Of a DNA stretch of 64,000 nucleotides, positions 54,128 to 62,826 are shown piece by piece (within the stretch, counting starts at the first letter, position 1; each line of letters starts with the position of its first letter). This stretch comes from Vicinamibacterales bacterium. GTDB lineage: Bacteria > Acidobacteriota > Vicinamibacteria > Vicinamibacterales > UBA2999. The DNA lies in assembly GCA_030680175.1 (NCBI GenBank), contig JAUXWO010000051.1, forward strand, positions 96,516-160,515, in the 5' to 3' direction. A model generated the notes under the pieces. The model made no database searches. It had not been told where the DNA came from and saw only the letters and a list, made by a program, of their open reading frames with translations. The position numbers were made by a program, and so were the translations under genes.

Positions 54128-54150
54128 GGCCGGGTCCGTCCCCGACCACC

Positions 54151-55053
54151 ATGCCGTCATCGAAGTGGCAGGCGCTGCCCACCGAAGCCCGCAACCCGCG
54201 CAGCCGCGCGCTCGACACCCGTCCCACGCTCGACATCGTCGACCTGATGGTTGCCGAGGATCGCGCCGTGGTGGCCGCCGTCAGGCGCGAGCGCGCGCGC
54301 ATCGCGCGCGGCGCCGAGATGCTGGCCGACGCGCTCGGCCGCGACGGCCGCCTCCTGCTGGTCGGCGCGGGCACGAGCGGCCGGCTGGGTGTGCTCGAAG
54401 CGGCGGAGATCCCGCCGACGTTCGGGGCCTCGCCCCGCACGGTGCAGGCGGTGATGGCCGGGGGCCAGCGCGCCGTGTTCCGCGCGCGCGAAGGCGTGGA
54501 AGACGACGAGGCGCTGGGGCAGAGGACGATGAGACGGCGGCGGCCCTCCGGGCGTGACGTGGTGATCGGCATCACCGCGAGCGGGGTGACGCCGTTTGTG
54601 CGCGGCGCGCTGGTCGCGGCGCGTGCCGGCGGGGCACGCACCGTGCTCGTCACGTGCGGATCCACGACCGCGCTCGCGGATCTCGCCGATCTCGTGATCG
54701 CCCCGCAGACGGGCCCTGAGGTCGTGACCGGATCCACGCGGCTCAAGGCGGGCACCGCCACGAAGATGGTGCTCAACATGCTGACGACGATCGCGATGGT
54801 GCGGATCGGGAAGACCTACGGCCACCTGATGGTGGACGTGCAGGCCACGAACGCGAAGCTGAAGGACCGCGCACGCCGCATCGTCTCGGCGATTGCGGGC
54901 GTGGACGACCGCCGCGCCGCGGCGCTGCTGCGGCGCGCGGGCGGGAACGTGAAGGTGGCGGTGGTGATGGCAAAGACCGGCGTCACCGCGTCCCGCGCCC
55001 GGGCCCGCCTGGCCGCCGCCCGCGGCTCCCTCCGGAGGGGTCTGGCACCGTGA
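54151..55053 (+). CDS. murQ: N-acetylmuramic acid 6-phosphate etherase
   Basis: The 300-residue SIS-domain enzyme cleaves the lactyl ether of MurNAc-6-phosphate in peptidoglycan recycling. It has TEARNPRSRALDT, the phosphosugar loop GAGTSGRLGVLEAAEIPPTF, the helix block AVMAGGQRAVFRAREGVEDD, and the later GSTRLKAGTATKMVLNM. The middle (QRTMRRRRPSG) differs from family and may hide a small frameshift, and the usual ASGRTP is ASGVTP. The stop TGA lies inside a 47-bp inverted repeat that also abuts the facing kinase gene; both genes belong to amino-sugar salvage. Confidence 0.88.
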   Translation: MPSSKWQALPTEARNPRSRALDTRPTLDIVDLMVAEDRAVVAAVRRERARIARGAEMLADALGRDGRLLLVGAGTSGRLGVLEAAEIPPTFGASPRTVQAVMAGGQRAVFRAREGVEDDEALGQRTMRRRRPSGRDVVIGITASGVTPFVRGALVAARAGGARTVLVTCGSTTALADLADLVIAPQTGPEVVTGSTRLKAGTATKMVLNMLTTIAMVRIGKTYGHLMVDVQATNAKLKDRARRIVSAIAGVDDRRAAALLRRAGGNVKVAVVMAKTGVTASRARARLAAARGSLRRGLAP

Positions 55054-56094
55054 CATCGAAAACGATGCAGCTCCTGCACTCCTTTTTTCCACAGAGCCAC
55101 AGCTTTTCAACAGGGGCGGAGTGCAGGAGCTGCATCGTTTTCGATGTAACGGTGCCAGACCCCTGTATTCGGGCACGCGGAGCGTGCCCGCCAGGAGCGC
55201 GCGCGCGAGGCGGGTGGCGCCACTCGCGGGTTCGGCCTGCAACCGCATCACGGTCGCGCCGCGCGCCAGGGCCGGCAACTGGCCCTCCAACTGCGCGGCC
55301 ATCCAGGGCACCGCGCGAAACATGCCCCCGGCCAGCACGAACGTGAACGCCTGGTCCGCCAGCGTCAGCTGCGTGACCACGGATTCCGCCGACAAGAGAT
55401 GTTCGCGGACGGCCGCCTCGAGGATGACGATGGCCGACCGGTCACCCGCATCGAAGGCGGCCTGCACCTCGGAGGCGAACGATGCGATGGCACTCGGACG
55501 GACGCCGCCCGCGTAGATCTCCCGAATCAGCTCCTGCGGCTTCCCCACGCCGAAGTGCCTGAGCGCGCGCGGCGTCAGCGCGGTGGGCACGCCACGTCCG
55601 TCCGTCTCGCGGACCACGGCGCGCAGCGCCTGGCGGCCGATCCAATAGCCACTGCCCTCATCGCCGAGCACGTAGCCCCACCCGCCGGCACGCGCGGCCC
55701 GGCCGTGCGCGTCGCGTCCGTAGGCGATCGATCCGGTTCCGGCGATGAGCACCACGCCCGGCGCATCCGGGGCGCCGGCTTCGAGGGCGACGAGGGCATC
55801 GTTCACGATCAGGATCCGCGCACCCCGGCCGATGCGTTCGAGGATGCCGCGCACGACCTCCGTGTCCCCCGGCCGGTCCACCCCGGCCATGCCGACGCAG
55901 ATCGCCGCGGGCGTGGCGCCATCGGTCAGGACCTCTTCCATGAGCGCGTGCAGCGTCTTCTCCACCGCCAGCTCGCCCACCGCCTGCAGGTTGGCGCCCG
56001 GCCCGCGCGCTTCGGCGACGATGGCACCCTGGCCATCCGCGCGCTGGCACACGGTCTTCGTCCCCCCGGCATCGATCCCGATGACGTGCATCAC
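54157..56094 (-). CDS. N-acetylglucosamine kinase-like (BadF/BcrA ATPase family); homologous part ends near 55165, stop lost
   Basis: The conserved part (about 310 residues from the GTG at 56094) has the phosphate-1 loop IGIDAGGTKT, the adenosine-binding GTGSIAYGRD, GDEGSGYWIGRQAL and the late FVLAGGMFRAVPWM, as in BadF-family sugar kinases acting on GlcNAc or MurNAc. It ends near RVPEYR at about 55165. There the large hairpin begins and no stop follows, so the frame runs antisense through murQ to 54157, a poor tail of about 335 residues. It faces murQ, so a joint role in peptidoglycan recycling is likely. TATAGT ends 6 nt before the GTG. Confidence 0.82.
   Translation of the reverse strand: MMHVIGIDAGGTKTVCQRADGQGAIVAEARGPGANLQAVGELAVEKTLHALMEEVLTDGATPAAICVGMAGVDRPGDTEVVRGILERIGRGARILIVNDALVALEAGAPDAPGVVLIAGTGSIAYGRDAHGRAARAGGWGYVLGDEGSGYWIGRQALRAVVRETDGRGVPTALTPRALRHFGVGKPQELIREIYAGGVRPSAIASFASEVQAAFDAGDRSAIVILEAAVREHLLSAESVVTQLTLADQAFTFVLAGGMFRAVPWMAAQLEGQLPALARGATVMRLQAEPASGATRLARALLAGTLRVPEYRGLAPLHRKRCSSCTPPLLKSCGSVEKRSAGAASFSMSRCQTPPEGAAGGGQAGPGAGRGDAGLCHHHRHLHVPARAPQQRRGAAVVHARNRRDDAACAVLQLRVRGLHVHHQVAVGLPDPHHRDRRQHVEHHLRGGARLEPRGSGHDLRARLRGDHEIGEIRERGRGSARDEHGACPAGTRRDQRAAHKRRHPARGDADHHVTPGGPPPSHRPLPQRLVVFHAFARAEHGALAPGHHRLHRAGRGPERRRDLRRFEHTQPAARARADQQEAAVAAERVGQHLGAARDARALAPDGGHHGAILGNHQVDDVERGTGVERAAARVAGFGGQRLPLR
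55036..55164. repeat. Large REP-like hairpin (47-bp arms) between murQ and the kinase
   Basis: The left arm (55036-55082, starting AGGGGTCTGGCACC) and right arm (55118-55164) are reverse complements with one mismatch, around a 35-nt AT-rich loop. The loop contains TTTTCCACA, a near-match to a DnaA box, probably by chance. The GGGGTCTGGCACC edge resembles, from memory, palindromes moved by REP-associated transposases. The arms supply the murQ stop and add GLAP to both facing proteins. Confidence 0.85.
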
Positions 56095-56100
56095 GGAATG

Positions 56101-56106
56101 ACTATA
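56101..56106 (-). promoter_or_regulatory. -10 element TATAGT, leaderless kinase start
   Basis: TATAGT ends 6 nt before the GTG at 56094, which supports that GTG over the ATG one codon later. Confidence 0.45.
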
Positions 56107-56146
56107 GCGCGGGCCAATCGCGCCGCCCGCGCGGGGCGAGGCCCCT

Positions 56147-56152
56147 TACAAT
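56147..56152 (+). promoter_or_regulatory. -10 element TACAAT, leaderless DUF885 start
   Basis: TACAAT ends 6 nt before the ATG at 56159; the divergent kinase promoter lies 40 nt away. Confidence 0.45.
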
Positions 56153-56158
56153 GCCCTC

Positions 56159-57955
56159 ATGCCCATCCGCCGCGCCATCCTGCTCCTGTGCCTGGCCTCC
56201 GTGGCCGCCGGCTGCACCCAGGTCTCCGCCCCCGCGCCCGTCAACGACACGCTGCGCGTGCAGTACGCCGAGGATTGGGAGTACTGGATGCGCGAGTATC
56301 CGGAGGCGGCAACGAGCCTCGGATACCCGGGCCACGACGCCCGGTGGACCGACTATTCCCCGGCCGCAATCGAGGCGCGGAACACCTACCTTCGCGAGAG
56401 CCTCGCGCGGCACCGCGCGGTGGACACCGCCGGCCTCGACGCCGCAGCGCGCCTCGACTACGACCTCTACCTCCAGATGCTCGACGCCGCCGTGCGCGGG
56501 CTCGACTTCCACAACGACGCGATGCCCGTCCGCGGTGTCATCCCCCGCAACCTGCGGATGCCGCTGAACCAGCTCGAAGGCGTGCAGCAGGACATCCCGC
56601 GCACGCTGTCGCTGATGCCCGCGGCCACGGTGCAGGACTACGAGAATCGCGCGGCGCGGCTCGAGGCCGTGCCCGCGCTGGTCGAGCAGACGATCGCGCT
56701 GCTCCAGGCCGGCCTCGACGCCGGCATGACGCCGCCGCGCATCGCCATCCGTGACGTCCCCGCCCAGGTCGCCGGCCTCATCGTCGACGACCCGCTGACG
56801 AGCCGGATGCTCGCGGCGTTCCGTACCTGGCCTGCCGGCATCGCCGAGGCCGACCGGGAGCGGCTGACCGCCCGCGCCGTCGCGGCCTACCGCGACCGCG
56901 TCGTCCCGGCGTTCGAGCAGCTGCATGTCTTCCTGCGCGACACGTACCTGCCAGCGGCGCGTGAGGACATCGCCGCCAGCGCGTTGCCGGACGGCGCCGC
57001 CCTCTACGCCTACAACGCGCAGTGGCACACGACGACGACGCTTTCGCCGCAGGAGATTCACGACATCGGCCTGGGTGAAGTGACGCGCATCCGCGGCGAG
57101 ATGGATCGCGTGATGGCCGACGCGGGTTTCACCGGCGGGTTCGACGCGTTCATCCGGTTCCTGCGCACCGACCCGCGCTTCTACTACCGCACGGCGGAGG
57201 AGCTGGTCGCGGGCTACCGCGACATCGCCAAGCGCGCCGACCCGGGCCTGGCGCCGCTCTTCGGACGGCTCCCGCGCACCCCCTACGGCGTCGTCGAGAT
57301 GGCGCCGGAGATTGCGCCGTCGCAGACGACGGCGTTCTATGAGCCGGGAGCGCTCGGCGCGGGACGCGCGGGGGCGATGCACGCCAACACCTACATGCTC
57401 TCGATGCGTCCGCGCTGGGAGATGGAGGCGCTCACGCTCCACGAGGCCGTGCCGGGCCATCATCTGCAGATCGCGCTCGCGCAGGAGCTGGAGAACCTGC
57501 CGGCGTTCCGGAGCCACTCGAGCTACACGGCGTTTGTCGAGGGATGGGGCCTCTACGCCGAGCTGCTCGGCGAGGACATGGGCTTCTACCAGGACCCGTA
57601 CTCGAAGTTCGGCCAGCTCACGTATCAGATGTGGCGCGCCGTGCGGCTGGTCGTCGACACCGGCATGCACGCGCTCGGCTGGTCGCGGCAGCAGGCCATC
57701 GACTACTTCGCCGCCAACGCCCCGAAGACCGAGCAGGACATCATCGTCGAGATCGATCGCTACATCGTGTGGCCGGGGCAGGCGCTCGGCTACAAGATCG
57801 GCGAGCTGAAGATCCGCGAACTGCGCGCCACGGCGGCGCGCCTGCTCGGGGACCGCTTCGACATCCGCGCGTTCCACGACGAGGTGCTCGGCCAGGGCGC
57901 GGTGCCGCTCGATGCGCTCGAGGCGCGCATTGACGCGTGGATGGCGGCGCAATGA
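56159..57955 (+). CDS. DUF885 zinc metallopeptidase-like lipoprotein
   Basis: The 598-residue protein has a lipobox VAAGC (Cys19) and an all-helical DUF885 body. The zinc site is HEAVPGHH (near residue 428), followed by a likely third ligand in FVEGWGLYAELL. Upstream markers LPRTPYGVVEMAPE and YEPGALGAGRAGAMHANTYM (20 residues) are typical. DUF885 members are putative secreted metallopeptidases related to the M32/thermolysin-like fold; substrates are unknown. Length (~580-600) is normal for the family. Confidence 0.9.
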   Translation: MPIRRAILLLCLASVAAGCTQVSAPAPVNDTLRVQYAEDWEYWMREYPEAATSLGYPGHDARWTDYSPAAIEARNTYLRESLARHRAVDTAGLDAAARLDYDLYLQMLDAAVRGLDFHNDAMPVRGVIPRNLRMPLNQLEGVQQDIPRTLSLMPAATVQDYENRAARLEAVPALVEQTIALLQAGLDAGMTPPRIAIRDVPAQVAGLIVDDPLTSRMLAAFRTWPAGIAEADRERLTARAVAAYRDRVVPAFEQLHVFLRDTYLPAAREDIAASALPDGAALYAYNAQWHTTTTLSPQEIHDIGLGEVTRIRGEMDRVMADAGFTGGFDAFIRFLRTDPRFYYRTAEELVAGYRDIAKRADPGLAPLFGRLPRTPYGVVEMAPEIAPSQTTAFYEPGALGAGRAGAMHANTYMLSMRPRWEMEALTLHEAVPGHHLQIALAQELENLPAFRSHSSYTAFVEGWGLYAELLGEDMGFYQDPYSKFGQLTYQMWRAVRLVVDTGMHALGWSRQQAIDYFAANAPKTEQDIIVEIDRYIVWPGQALGYKIGELKIRELRATAARLLGDRFDIRAFHDEVLGQGAVPLDALEARIDAWMAAQ

Positions 57956-58003
57956 CCGCGTGGCGCTGCCGTGGCGCCCTTGACGACTGCGCGCGCGCGG
58001 CGT

Positions 58004-58009
58004 TACAAC
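58004..58009 (+). promoter_or_regulatory. -10 element TACAAC before the propeller-like lipoprotein
   Basis: The hexamer ends 7 nt before the ATG at 58017, favouring it over the ATG at 58011. Confidence 0.35.
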
Positions 58010-58016
58010 GATGGCC

Positions 58017-59177
58017 ATGCCCGCCCCGACGATAGCGGTCGGCGCCTCTTGCTGTCTGCTGCTGATCGTGTCATGCGCGCCTCCGCCATCGGAGGCCCCA
58101 GCCGGCCCCACAACGGCGCCGCGCTCGGCGCCGGTCGAGCGCACCGTAACCGTAACGACTGACGAGGCGCCACCGATTGGGATTGCCACCGCCGGCACCG
58201 TGTGTGGCGGCTCGCTGTTCGCTGTCGATCCGCGCCACGCCGCCGTCCACGAGATTCGCCTGAGCGACGGCGTACGAGTGAGGACCTTCGGCGGGCACGG
58301 CGACGCGCCCGAGTCGCTGGCGTCTCCGGAAACAGCCGCCGTCGATTGCGAACAGCACGCGTTGCACGTGAAGGACAGCCGCGGTCTGGCGCAGTTCGAT
58401 CTGGAGACCGGCACGCTCGTGCGGCGTACGGCGCCAGCCCCGGGGCAATTCGGCGTCAGCCTCGGCTGGAGCTTCGTCCACAATCGGTCGCTGGTGCTGT
58501 CCGGCTACTGGAGCCAGTCGCCAGGCGACCTCGCGGACCGCGCACTCGAGAACGCGTTGCTGGGCTTCTCACTCGGAAGCCGGGTGGACCTGTCGGGTGA
58601 CAACGCAAGGCGTCCGCTGCTCGACCTCATGTCCCCAGCCTGTCGACAGATGGGCGGCGACTGCTTTTCGACGGCGGCCCTCGATCTCCTGCCCTCCGGC
58701 GGCTGGGTCGGGTGCCAGGGTCATGCCGATCACGTGGGCATTTACGGCGACGACGGCGCACTTCTCAGGACGATCGATATCCGCTCGCCGCGCTTTCAGA
58801 ACGACGGCACCGTCGCGCGTGGCTCAGCCAGCCGCGAGGCGCGCCTGCGCTGGCAACAGCGCAACAGCGTCGTCCGCTCCTGCTTCGCGTTCGGCGAACA
58901 CATCGTCACCGTGCACTACACCTTCACCGGCGAGGGCGGCACCCCCGAAACGGGCGGGGCCGTGCCGGACGTCCTGATGAACGTCCACCACCTCGACGGC
59001 ACGCCGGTCGCGCTCGACCTGTCGCTGCGCGACATGCCGGTCGCGAAGGACGCCACCGGCCTGTACGTCCTCGTGCTCGGTGACGCGAGACGGACTGGTG
59101 GCGCCAGCCGGCTCGAACTCGACGTGGTACGCGTGATCGACGAAACGGGCGCGCTCAACACGGGGTCGCTGCCGTAG
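58017..59177 (+). CDS. Lipoprotein, possibly beta-propeller
   Basis: The 386-residue protein has a signal peptide with lipobox LIVSC (Cys20), a short Pro/Ala-rich linker, and then repeated short strands with Asp/Gly turns (AAVDCEQHALHVKDSRGLAQF, in parts; LLRTIDIRSP), as in six-bladed propeller lipoproteins. Several cysteines (near 62, 106, 210, 217) could form disulfides. The function is unknown. It sits alone between the DUF885 and permease genes. Its base composition is slightly lower in GC than its neighbours by eye. Confidence 0.7.
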   Translation: MPAPTIAVGASCCLLLIVSCAPPPSEAPAGPTTAPRSAPVERTVTVTTDEAPPIGIATAGTVCGGSLFAVDPRHAAVHEIRLSDGVRVRTFGGHGDAPESLASPETAAVDCEQHALHVKDSRGLAQFDLETGTLVRRTAPAPGQFGVSLGWSFVHNRSLVLSGYWSQSPGDLADRALENALLGFSLGSRVDLSGDNARRPLLDLMSPACRQMGGDCFSTAALDLLPSGGWVGCQGHADHVGIYGDDGALLRTIDIRSPRFQNDGTVARGSASREARLRWQQRNSVVRSCFAFGEHIVTVHYTFTGEGGTPETGGAVPDVLMNVHHLDGTPVALDLSLRDMPVAKDATGLYVLVLGDARRTGGASRLELDVVRVIDETGALNTGSLP

Positions 59178-59226
59178 CCCCTCTGCGCGCGTCGAAGCTC
59201 TGGCGGTTCACACAAGGGGATGGACC

Positions 59227-61680
59227 ATGAAAGCGCTCGCGCGAGACGTGCGCAACGGCCTCCGTCAGTGGATCAGAGCGCCGCTCGTCACGGCAGTCGC
59301 CACGGCCTCGCTGGCGCTTGGCATCGGCGTGAACCTCGCCATCCTGACGCTGGTCATGGCCGTGTACTTCACGCCGCTCCCGGTGCCCGCGCCGGACCGC
59401 CTGGCCCGCCTGGCGGTCGAGCGGGGCGACTACGCGCTGCAGAACGTCGTCTGGGATCACTTCAGCCGCGAGCAGCCGATCTTCCCTCGCGTGGCCGGCG
59501 CCGCGCCCTCGCGGGTCAACCTCGCCAGCGACGGCGAATCCCGCTTCGTGGAGGCGCTGTACGTCAGCGGCGGGTTCTTCGAGGTCATCGGCGTGCCGAT
59601 GGCGACAGGCCGGGGCCTCACGGAGAACGACGACCAGCCTGGCGCCTCACCGGTGGCCGTCGTCAGCCACGTGTATTGGCTGCGCAACCTCGGCGGACGG
59701 GACGATATCGTCGGCCGAACCGTCGAGATCGGCCGCACGCCCGTGGCCATCGTCGGCGTCGCGTCGCCGGTGTTCTTCGGCATCGACGTGGGACGACGAA
59801 CCGACGTCTACCTGCCTGCGGCGATTGAACCACTGCTGGCTGGCGCCGACAGCCGGGCGGCAAGTCCCCTAGGCCACTGGCTCCTTGCCTTTGCGCGTCT
59901 CGCCCCGACACAGACGCTGGAGCAAGCGACGGCGGCGCTTCGCGCCTGGCAGCCGGTCCTTCGCGAGGCGACGCTGCCGCCCGCCCCCCCGGCACGACAG
60001 CACCTGGCCGATCCCTTCGTCGTAGTCCCGGCGGATAAGGGCATCTCCACGCTCCGCCGCGAGTTCGCCCGTCCGCTGTTCCTCCTGCTCGGCGCCGTCG
60101 GTCTTGTGCTGCTCGTCGCGTGCGCGAACCTCGCTGCGCTGGTGCTGGCCCGCTTCACGGACCGCCAGCGCGAGCTGGGCATCCGGCTCGCGCTCGGCGC
60201 GTCACGTGGACAACTCGTGCGGGGCCTGACGGTGGAGGCGATGGTGCTCGGTGTCGCGGGCGCGGCGCTCGGCGTCGGCCTGGCGCTGTGGCTGGCCGGC
60301 ACCGTCGTGCCGAGCCTCACCACGCCATTGGACCGCGGCATCGCGCCGCACCTGGCGGTCGGCCTCGACTGGCGCCTGGTTCTGGCCGCTGCAGGGCTGG
60401 CCGTCACCACCGGGCTCCTGGCCGGCCTGGCGCCCGCGTGGCGCGCCGCTCGCGCGGCGTCATTTGCCGCGCTCGCCTCCGGCGCGCGAGGCTCGGCCGG
60501 CCCCTCCGGCACCGCACGCACGCTCAAAGGGCTGGTGGGGCTGCAGATCGCGGTGTCGCTCGTCCTCGTGTCGGCGGCCAGCCTGCTCGGACGGTCCTTC
60601 ACCGAGCTGATGGGCCAGCCGACGGCGGTCGAGGGCGACCGGGTTCTGCTCGCTTCGCTGGACGGCCCCCTCTTCGGCGCCACCCCCACCGAAACGCTCG
60701 CGCGCATCAGCGCCCTCACGAGCCGGCTCGAAGCCATCCCGGGGGTCGAGGCGGCCTCCGCCTCGACCCTCACGCCGCTCAGCGGGTACATCATGCTGAC
60801 GCCGGTCACGGTGCCGTTCTTCGTGCCGGACGGCCTGCCTGACACGGCGGTGGCGTCGAACCGGATCACGCCGCGGTTCCTCCAGACGTTCGGGACGCCA
60901 CTCCTGGCCGGCCGCGACTTCGACGAGCGCGACGGGCCCGACGCGCCGCGCGTCGCCATCGTGAACACGGCGTTCGTGGATCACTACATGCCGGATTTCG
61001 ACGAGGTGGTCGGACGGGTGATCGAGTTGCGCGGACAGCCAACGGAGATCGTCGGCGTCGTGGCCACGGGCCGTTACATGCGGCTTCGCGATCCGCGCAC
61101 GCAGTTCGTGTACCTCCCGCTCGCGCAGTGGCTCGGCCCGCAGCCGCAGCCAATCCGCTTCGCCCTGCGGAGTGCCTCACCCGATGCGCTGCGCGGTGCC
61201 GTCGTCCAGACCGTCCGTGAGTTCGACCCGGCGCTCACCGTGGAGTTCCGCACGCTGGCCGACGAGATCGCCATGGGCGGGAGCCACGATCGGCTGCTGG
61301 CGTGGCTGGGTGGCCTGTTCGCCGCGCTCGCACTGCTGATGGCCTGCCTCGGCCTGTACGGCACGTTCGCGTACCTCGTCGCGCGGCGGCGCGTCGAGAT
61401 CGGCGTGCGCCTGGCGCTCGGCGCCGACCGCGCCGCGATCCTGCGCCTGGTGTTCCGTGATGCCGCGATGGTGCTGGCCGCAGGCCTTGGCGTCGGCCTC
61501 GCCGGGACGCTGGCCACAGCACGCTACCTGGAGGCGCTGCTGTACGGCGTGCGGCCCGGCGACCCGCTCATGCTGGCGTTCGCCGTGGTGGCCGTGTCGG
61601 CGGTGGCCGCCCTGGCCACGTCGCTTCCCGCCCGCGCCGCCGCCGCCATCGATCCGGCCCAGAGCATCCGGGCCGAATGA
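59227..61680 (+). CDS. MacB-like orphan permease of the acidobacterial duplicated type (ADOP)
   Basis: The 817-residue membrane protein has two tandem MacB-like permease halves. Each has an FtsX-type core: the first from KALARDVRNGLRQWIRAPLV through a periplasmic MacB_PCD region to RQRELGIRLALGASRGQLVRG; the second from about residue 410 to VEIGVRLALGADRAAILRLV. The duplication within one chain, with no ATPase gene nearby, is the ADOP hallmark and points to Acidobacteriota. Members may export lipids, peptides or antimicrobials when served by an unlinked ATPase. Confidence 0.93.
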   Translation: MKALARDVRNGLRQWIRAPLVTAVATASLALGIGVNLAILTLVMAVYFTPLPVPAPDRLARLAVERGDYALQNVVWDHFSREQPIFPRVAGAAPSRVNLASDGESRFVEALYVSGGFFEVIGVPMATGRGLTENDDQPGASPVAVVSHVYWLRNLGGRDDIVGRTVEIGRTPVAIVGVASPVFFGIDVGRRTDVYLPAAIEPLLAGADSRAASPLGHWLLAFARLAPTQTLEQATAALRAWQPVLREATLPPAPPARQHLADPFVVVPADKGISTLRREFARPLFLLLGAVGLVLLVACANLAALVLARFTDRQRELGIRLALGASRGQLVRGLTVEAMVLGVAGAALGVGLALWLAGTVVPSLTTPLDRGIAPHLAVGLDWRLVLAAAGLAVTTGLLAGLAPAWRAARAASFAALASGARGSAGPSGTARTLKGLVGLQIAVSLVLVSAASLLGRSFTELMGQPTAVEGDRVLLASLDGPLFGATPTETLARISALTSRLEAIPGVEAASASTLTPLSGYIMLTPVTVPFFVPDGLPDTAVASNRITPRFLQTFGTPLLAGRDFDERDGPDAPRVAIVNTAFVDHYMPDFDEVVGRVIELRGQPTEIVGVVATGRYMRLRDPRTQFVYLPLAQWLGPQPQPIRFALRSASPDALRGAVVQTVREFDPALTVEFRTLADEIAMGGSHDRLLAWLGGLFAALALLMACLGLYGTFAYLVARRRVEIGVRLALGADRAAILRLVFRDAAMVLAAGLGVGLAGTLATARYLEALLYGVRPGDPLMLAFAVVAVSAVAALATSLPARAAAAIDPAQSIRAE

Positions 61681-61766
61681 CGCGACGCCCTTCGGAGGGG
61701 TCCCGCGTGTGATGGCTCCGCCCGGAAGCCAGACGATTGGCCGCATCGATGTCTCCCGGACCGCGC

Positions 61767-61772
61767 TACGAT
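61767..61772 (+). promoter_or_regulatory. -10 element TACGAT before the AbiEi-like gene
   Basis: The hexamer ends 8 nt before the ATG at 61781. Confidence 0.35.
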
Positions 61773-61780
61773 AGCAGCGT

Positions 61781-62059
61781 ATGGTGCCCGCTTCGATCGA
61801 CACGGCTCTCCGTGAGCTCGTCGACCGCTATCGTGTGCAGTGCCTGTGGTTTCTGCGTGAGGACTACTACCCCTCCACACCGGCCGAGCGGGAGGATGTG
61901 CTCCGCCGCATCGAACGTCACGGCGATCTGGAGGCGTTCCGCCGGGTGGCGGAGATGCGCGCATGGCTCTCACAGCATTCCAACAGTACGTCTGCCGCCT
62001 CCTCGCCGACCGGCGCCGGGCACAGGGCGAGAGCTACGTGGCCGACGGCGTCGCGCTGA
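61781..62059 (+). CDS. Partner of the AbiEii-type nucleotidyltransferase (possible antitoxin)
   Basis: The 92-residue protein is helical and charged in its first ~70 residues (ALRELVDRYRVQCLWFLRED, then LRRIERHGDLEAFRRVAEM) and ends in a Ser/Thr/Ala tail where it overlaps the next gene by 97 nt in another frame. I have seen this short protein type directly before AbiEii-like nucleotidyltransferases, but it is not a classic AbiEi winged-helix antitoxin. It may be the neutralising partner of the next gene. Confidence 0.65.
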   Translation: MVPASIDTALRELVDRYRVQCLWFLREDYYPSTPAEREDVLRRIERHGDLEAFRRVAEMRAWLSQHSNSTSAASSPTGAGHRARATWPTASR

Positions 62060-62775
62060 GCATCGCGCTCGACACGCAGCGGCTGTCCCGCGATCTGGAC
62101 CTGTTCCACGACACCGAAGAGGCGGTGGCCCGCTCATGGGACCGCGACCGCGCGGCCCTCGAAGCCGAGGACTGTGTGGTGACGCCGGTGCGCGAACGCC
62201 CGGGGTTCGTCGAGGCCCAGGTCGCCCGAGGCGCCGACACCCTCGTCATCGAGTGGGCGCGCGACAGCGCGTTCCGGTTCTTCCCCCTGGTCGAACACGA
62301 CATGCTGGGGCTGACCCTCCATCCCTTCGGCCTGGCCACCAACAAGGTGCTGGCGCTCATCGGGCGGCTCGAAGTGCGCGACTGGATCGACGTCATCGAG
62401 TGCGACGCGCGCCTCCAGCCGCTCGGGTTGCTGGCGTGGGCCGCCTGCGGCAAAGACCCCGGGTTCACGCCGCCAGGGCTGCTGGCGCAGGCGCGCCGTT
62501 CCTCCCACTACTCCGAAGCCGAAGTGGCAACCCTGGCGTTCGAGGGCCCCGCCCCGCGCGCCGCCGAGTTATCGCGTCAGTGGCACGCCGCCCTTGAAGG
62601 CGCCGACGCCATCGTCGCGTCCCTGCCCGCCGTACACGTGGGCGAAGCCGTCATGACAGCCGATGCCCGGCTCTTCCGGGGGTCGGCCGACCAACTACAG
62701 CGTGCACTCGCCGACGACGGCGTGCGTTTCCACGCCGGCCGGCTCGGCGGCGCACTCCCGCAGGTGAAGGCGTAG
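61963..62775 (+). CDS. AbiEii/AbiGii-type nucleotidyltransferase (toxin-like)
   Basis: The 270-residue protein has the family start ALTAFQQYVCRLLADRR, then GESYVADGVALSIAL and RLSRDLDLFHDTEEAVARSW, giving the nucleotidyltransferase Asp-x-Asp pair. The C-terminal half is helical with GLATNKVLALIGRLEVRDW and a late RAAELSRQWHAAL. Members of this family act as toxins of type IV systems that block abortive phage infection, or as other nucleotide transferases. The gene overlaps its partner by 97 nt. Confidence 0.85.
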   Translation: MALTAFQQYVCRLLADRRRAQGESYVADGVALSIALDTQRLSRDLDLFHDTEEAVARSWDRDRAALEAEDCVVTPVRERPGFVEAQVARGADTLVIEWARDSAFRFFPLVEHDMLGLTLHPFGLATNKVLALIGRLEVRDWIDVIECDARLQPLGLLAWAACGKDPGFTPPGLLAQARRSSHYSEAEVATLAFEGPAPRAAELSRQWHAALEGADAIVASLPAVHVGEAVMTADARLFRGSADQLQRALADDGVRFHAGRLGGALPQVKA

Positions 62776-62813
62776 CCGCGCGACGACGACTGGCGCCGTG
62801 GGTCGCGGCCTGA

Positions 62814-62819
62814 TAGGGT
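62814..62819 (+). promoter_or_regulatory. -10-like TAGGGT before the lipoprotein gene
   Basis: The hexamer ends 7 nt before the ATG at 62827. Confidence 0.3.
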
Positions 62820-62826
62820 TCCCAGC

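Noticed and set aside
54480..54550. Frameshift in murQ
   Set aside because: The QRTMRRRRPSG stretch looks foreign, but the spacing between EDD and DVV motifs is near normal and one frame spans the gene, so I left it intact.
55086..55094. DnaA box TTTTCCACA in the hairpin loop
   Set aside because: A single match in an AT-rich loop, with no other origin features nearby.
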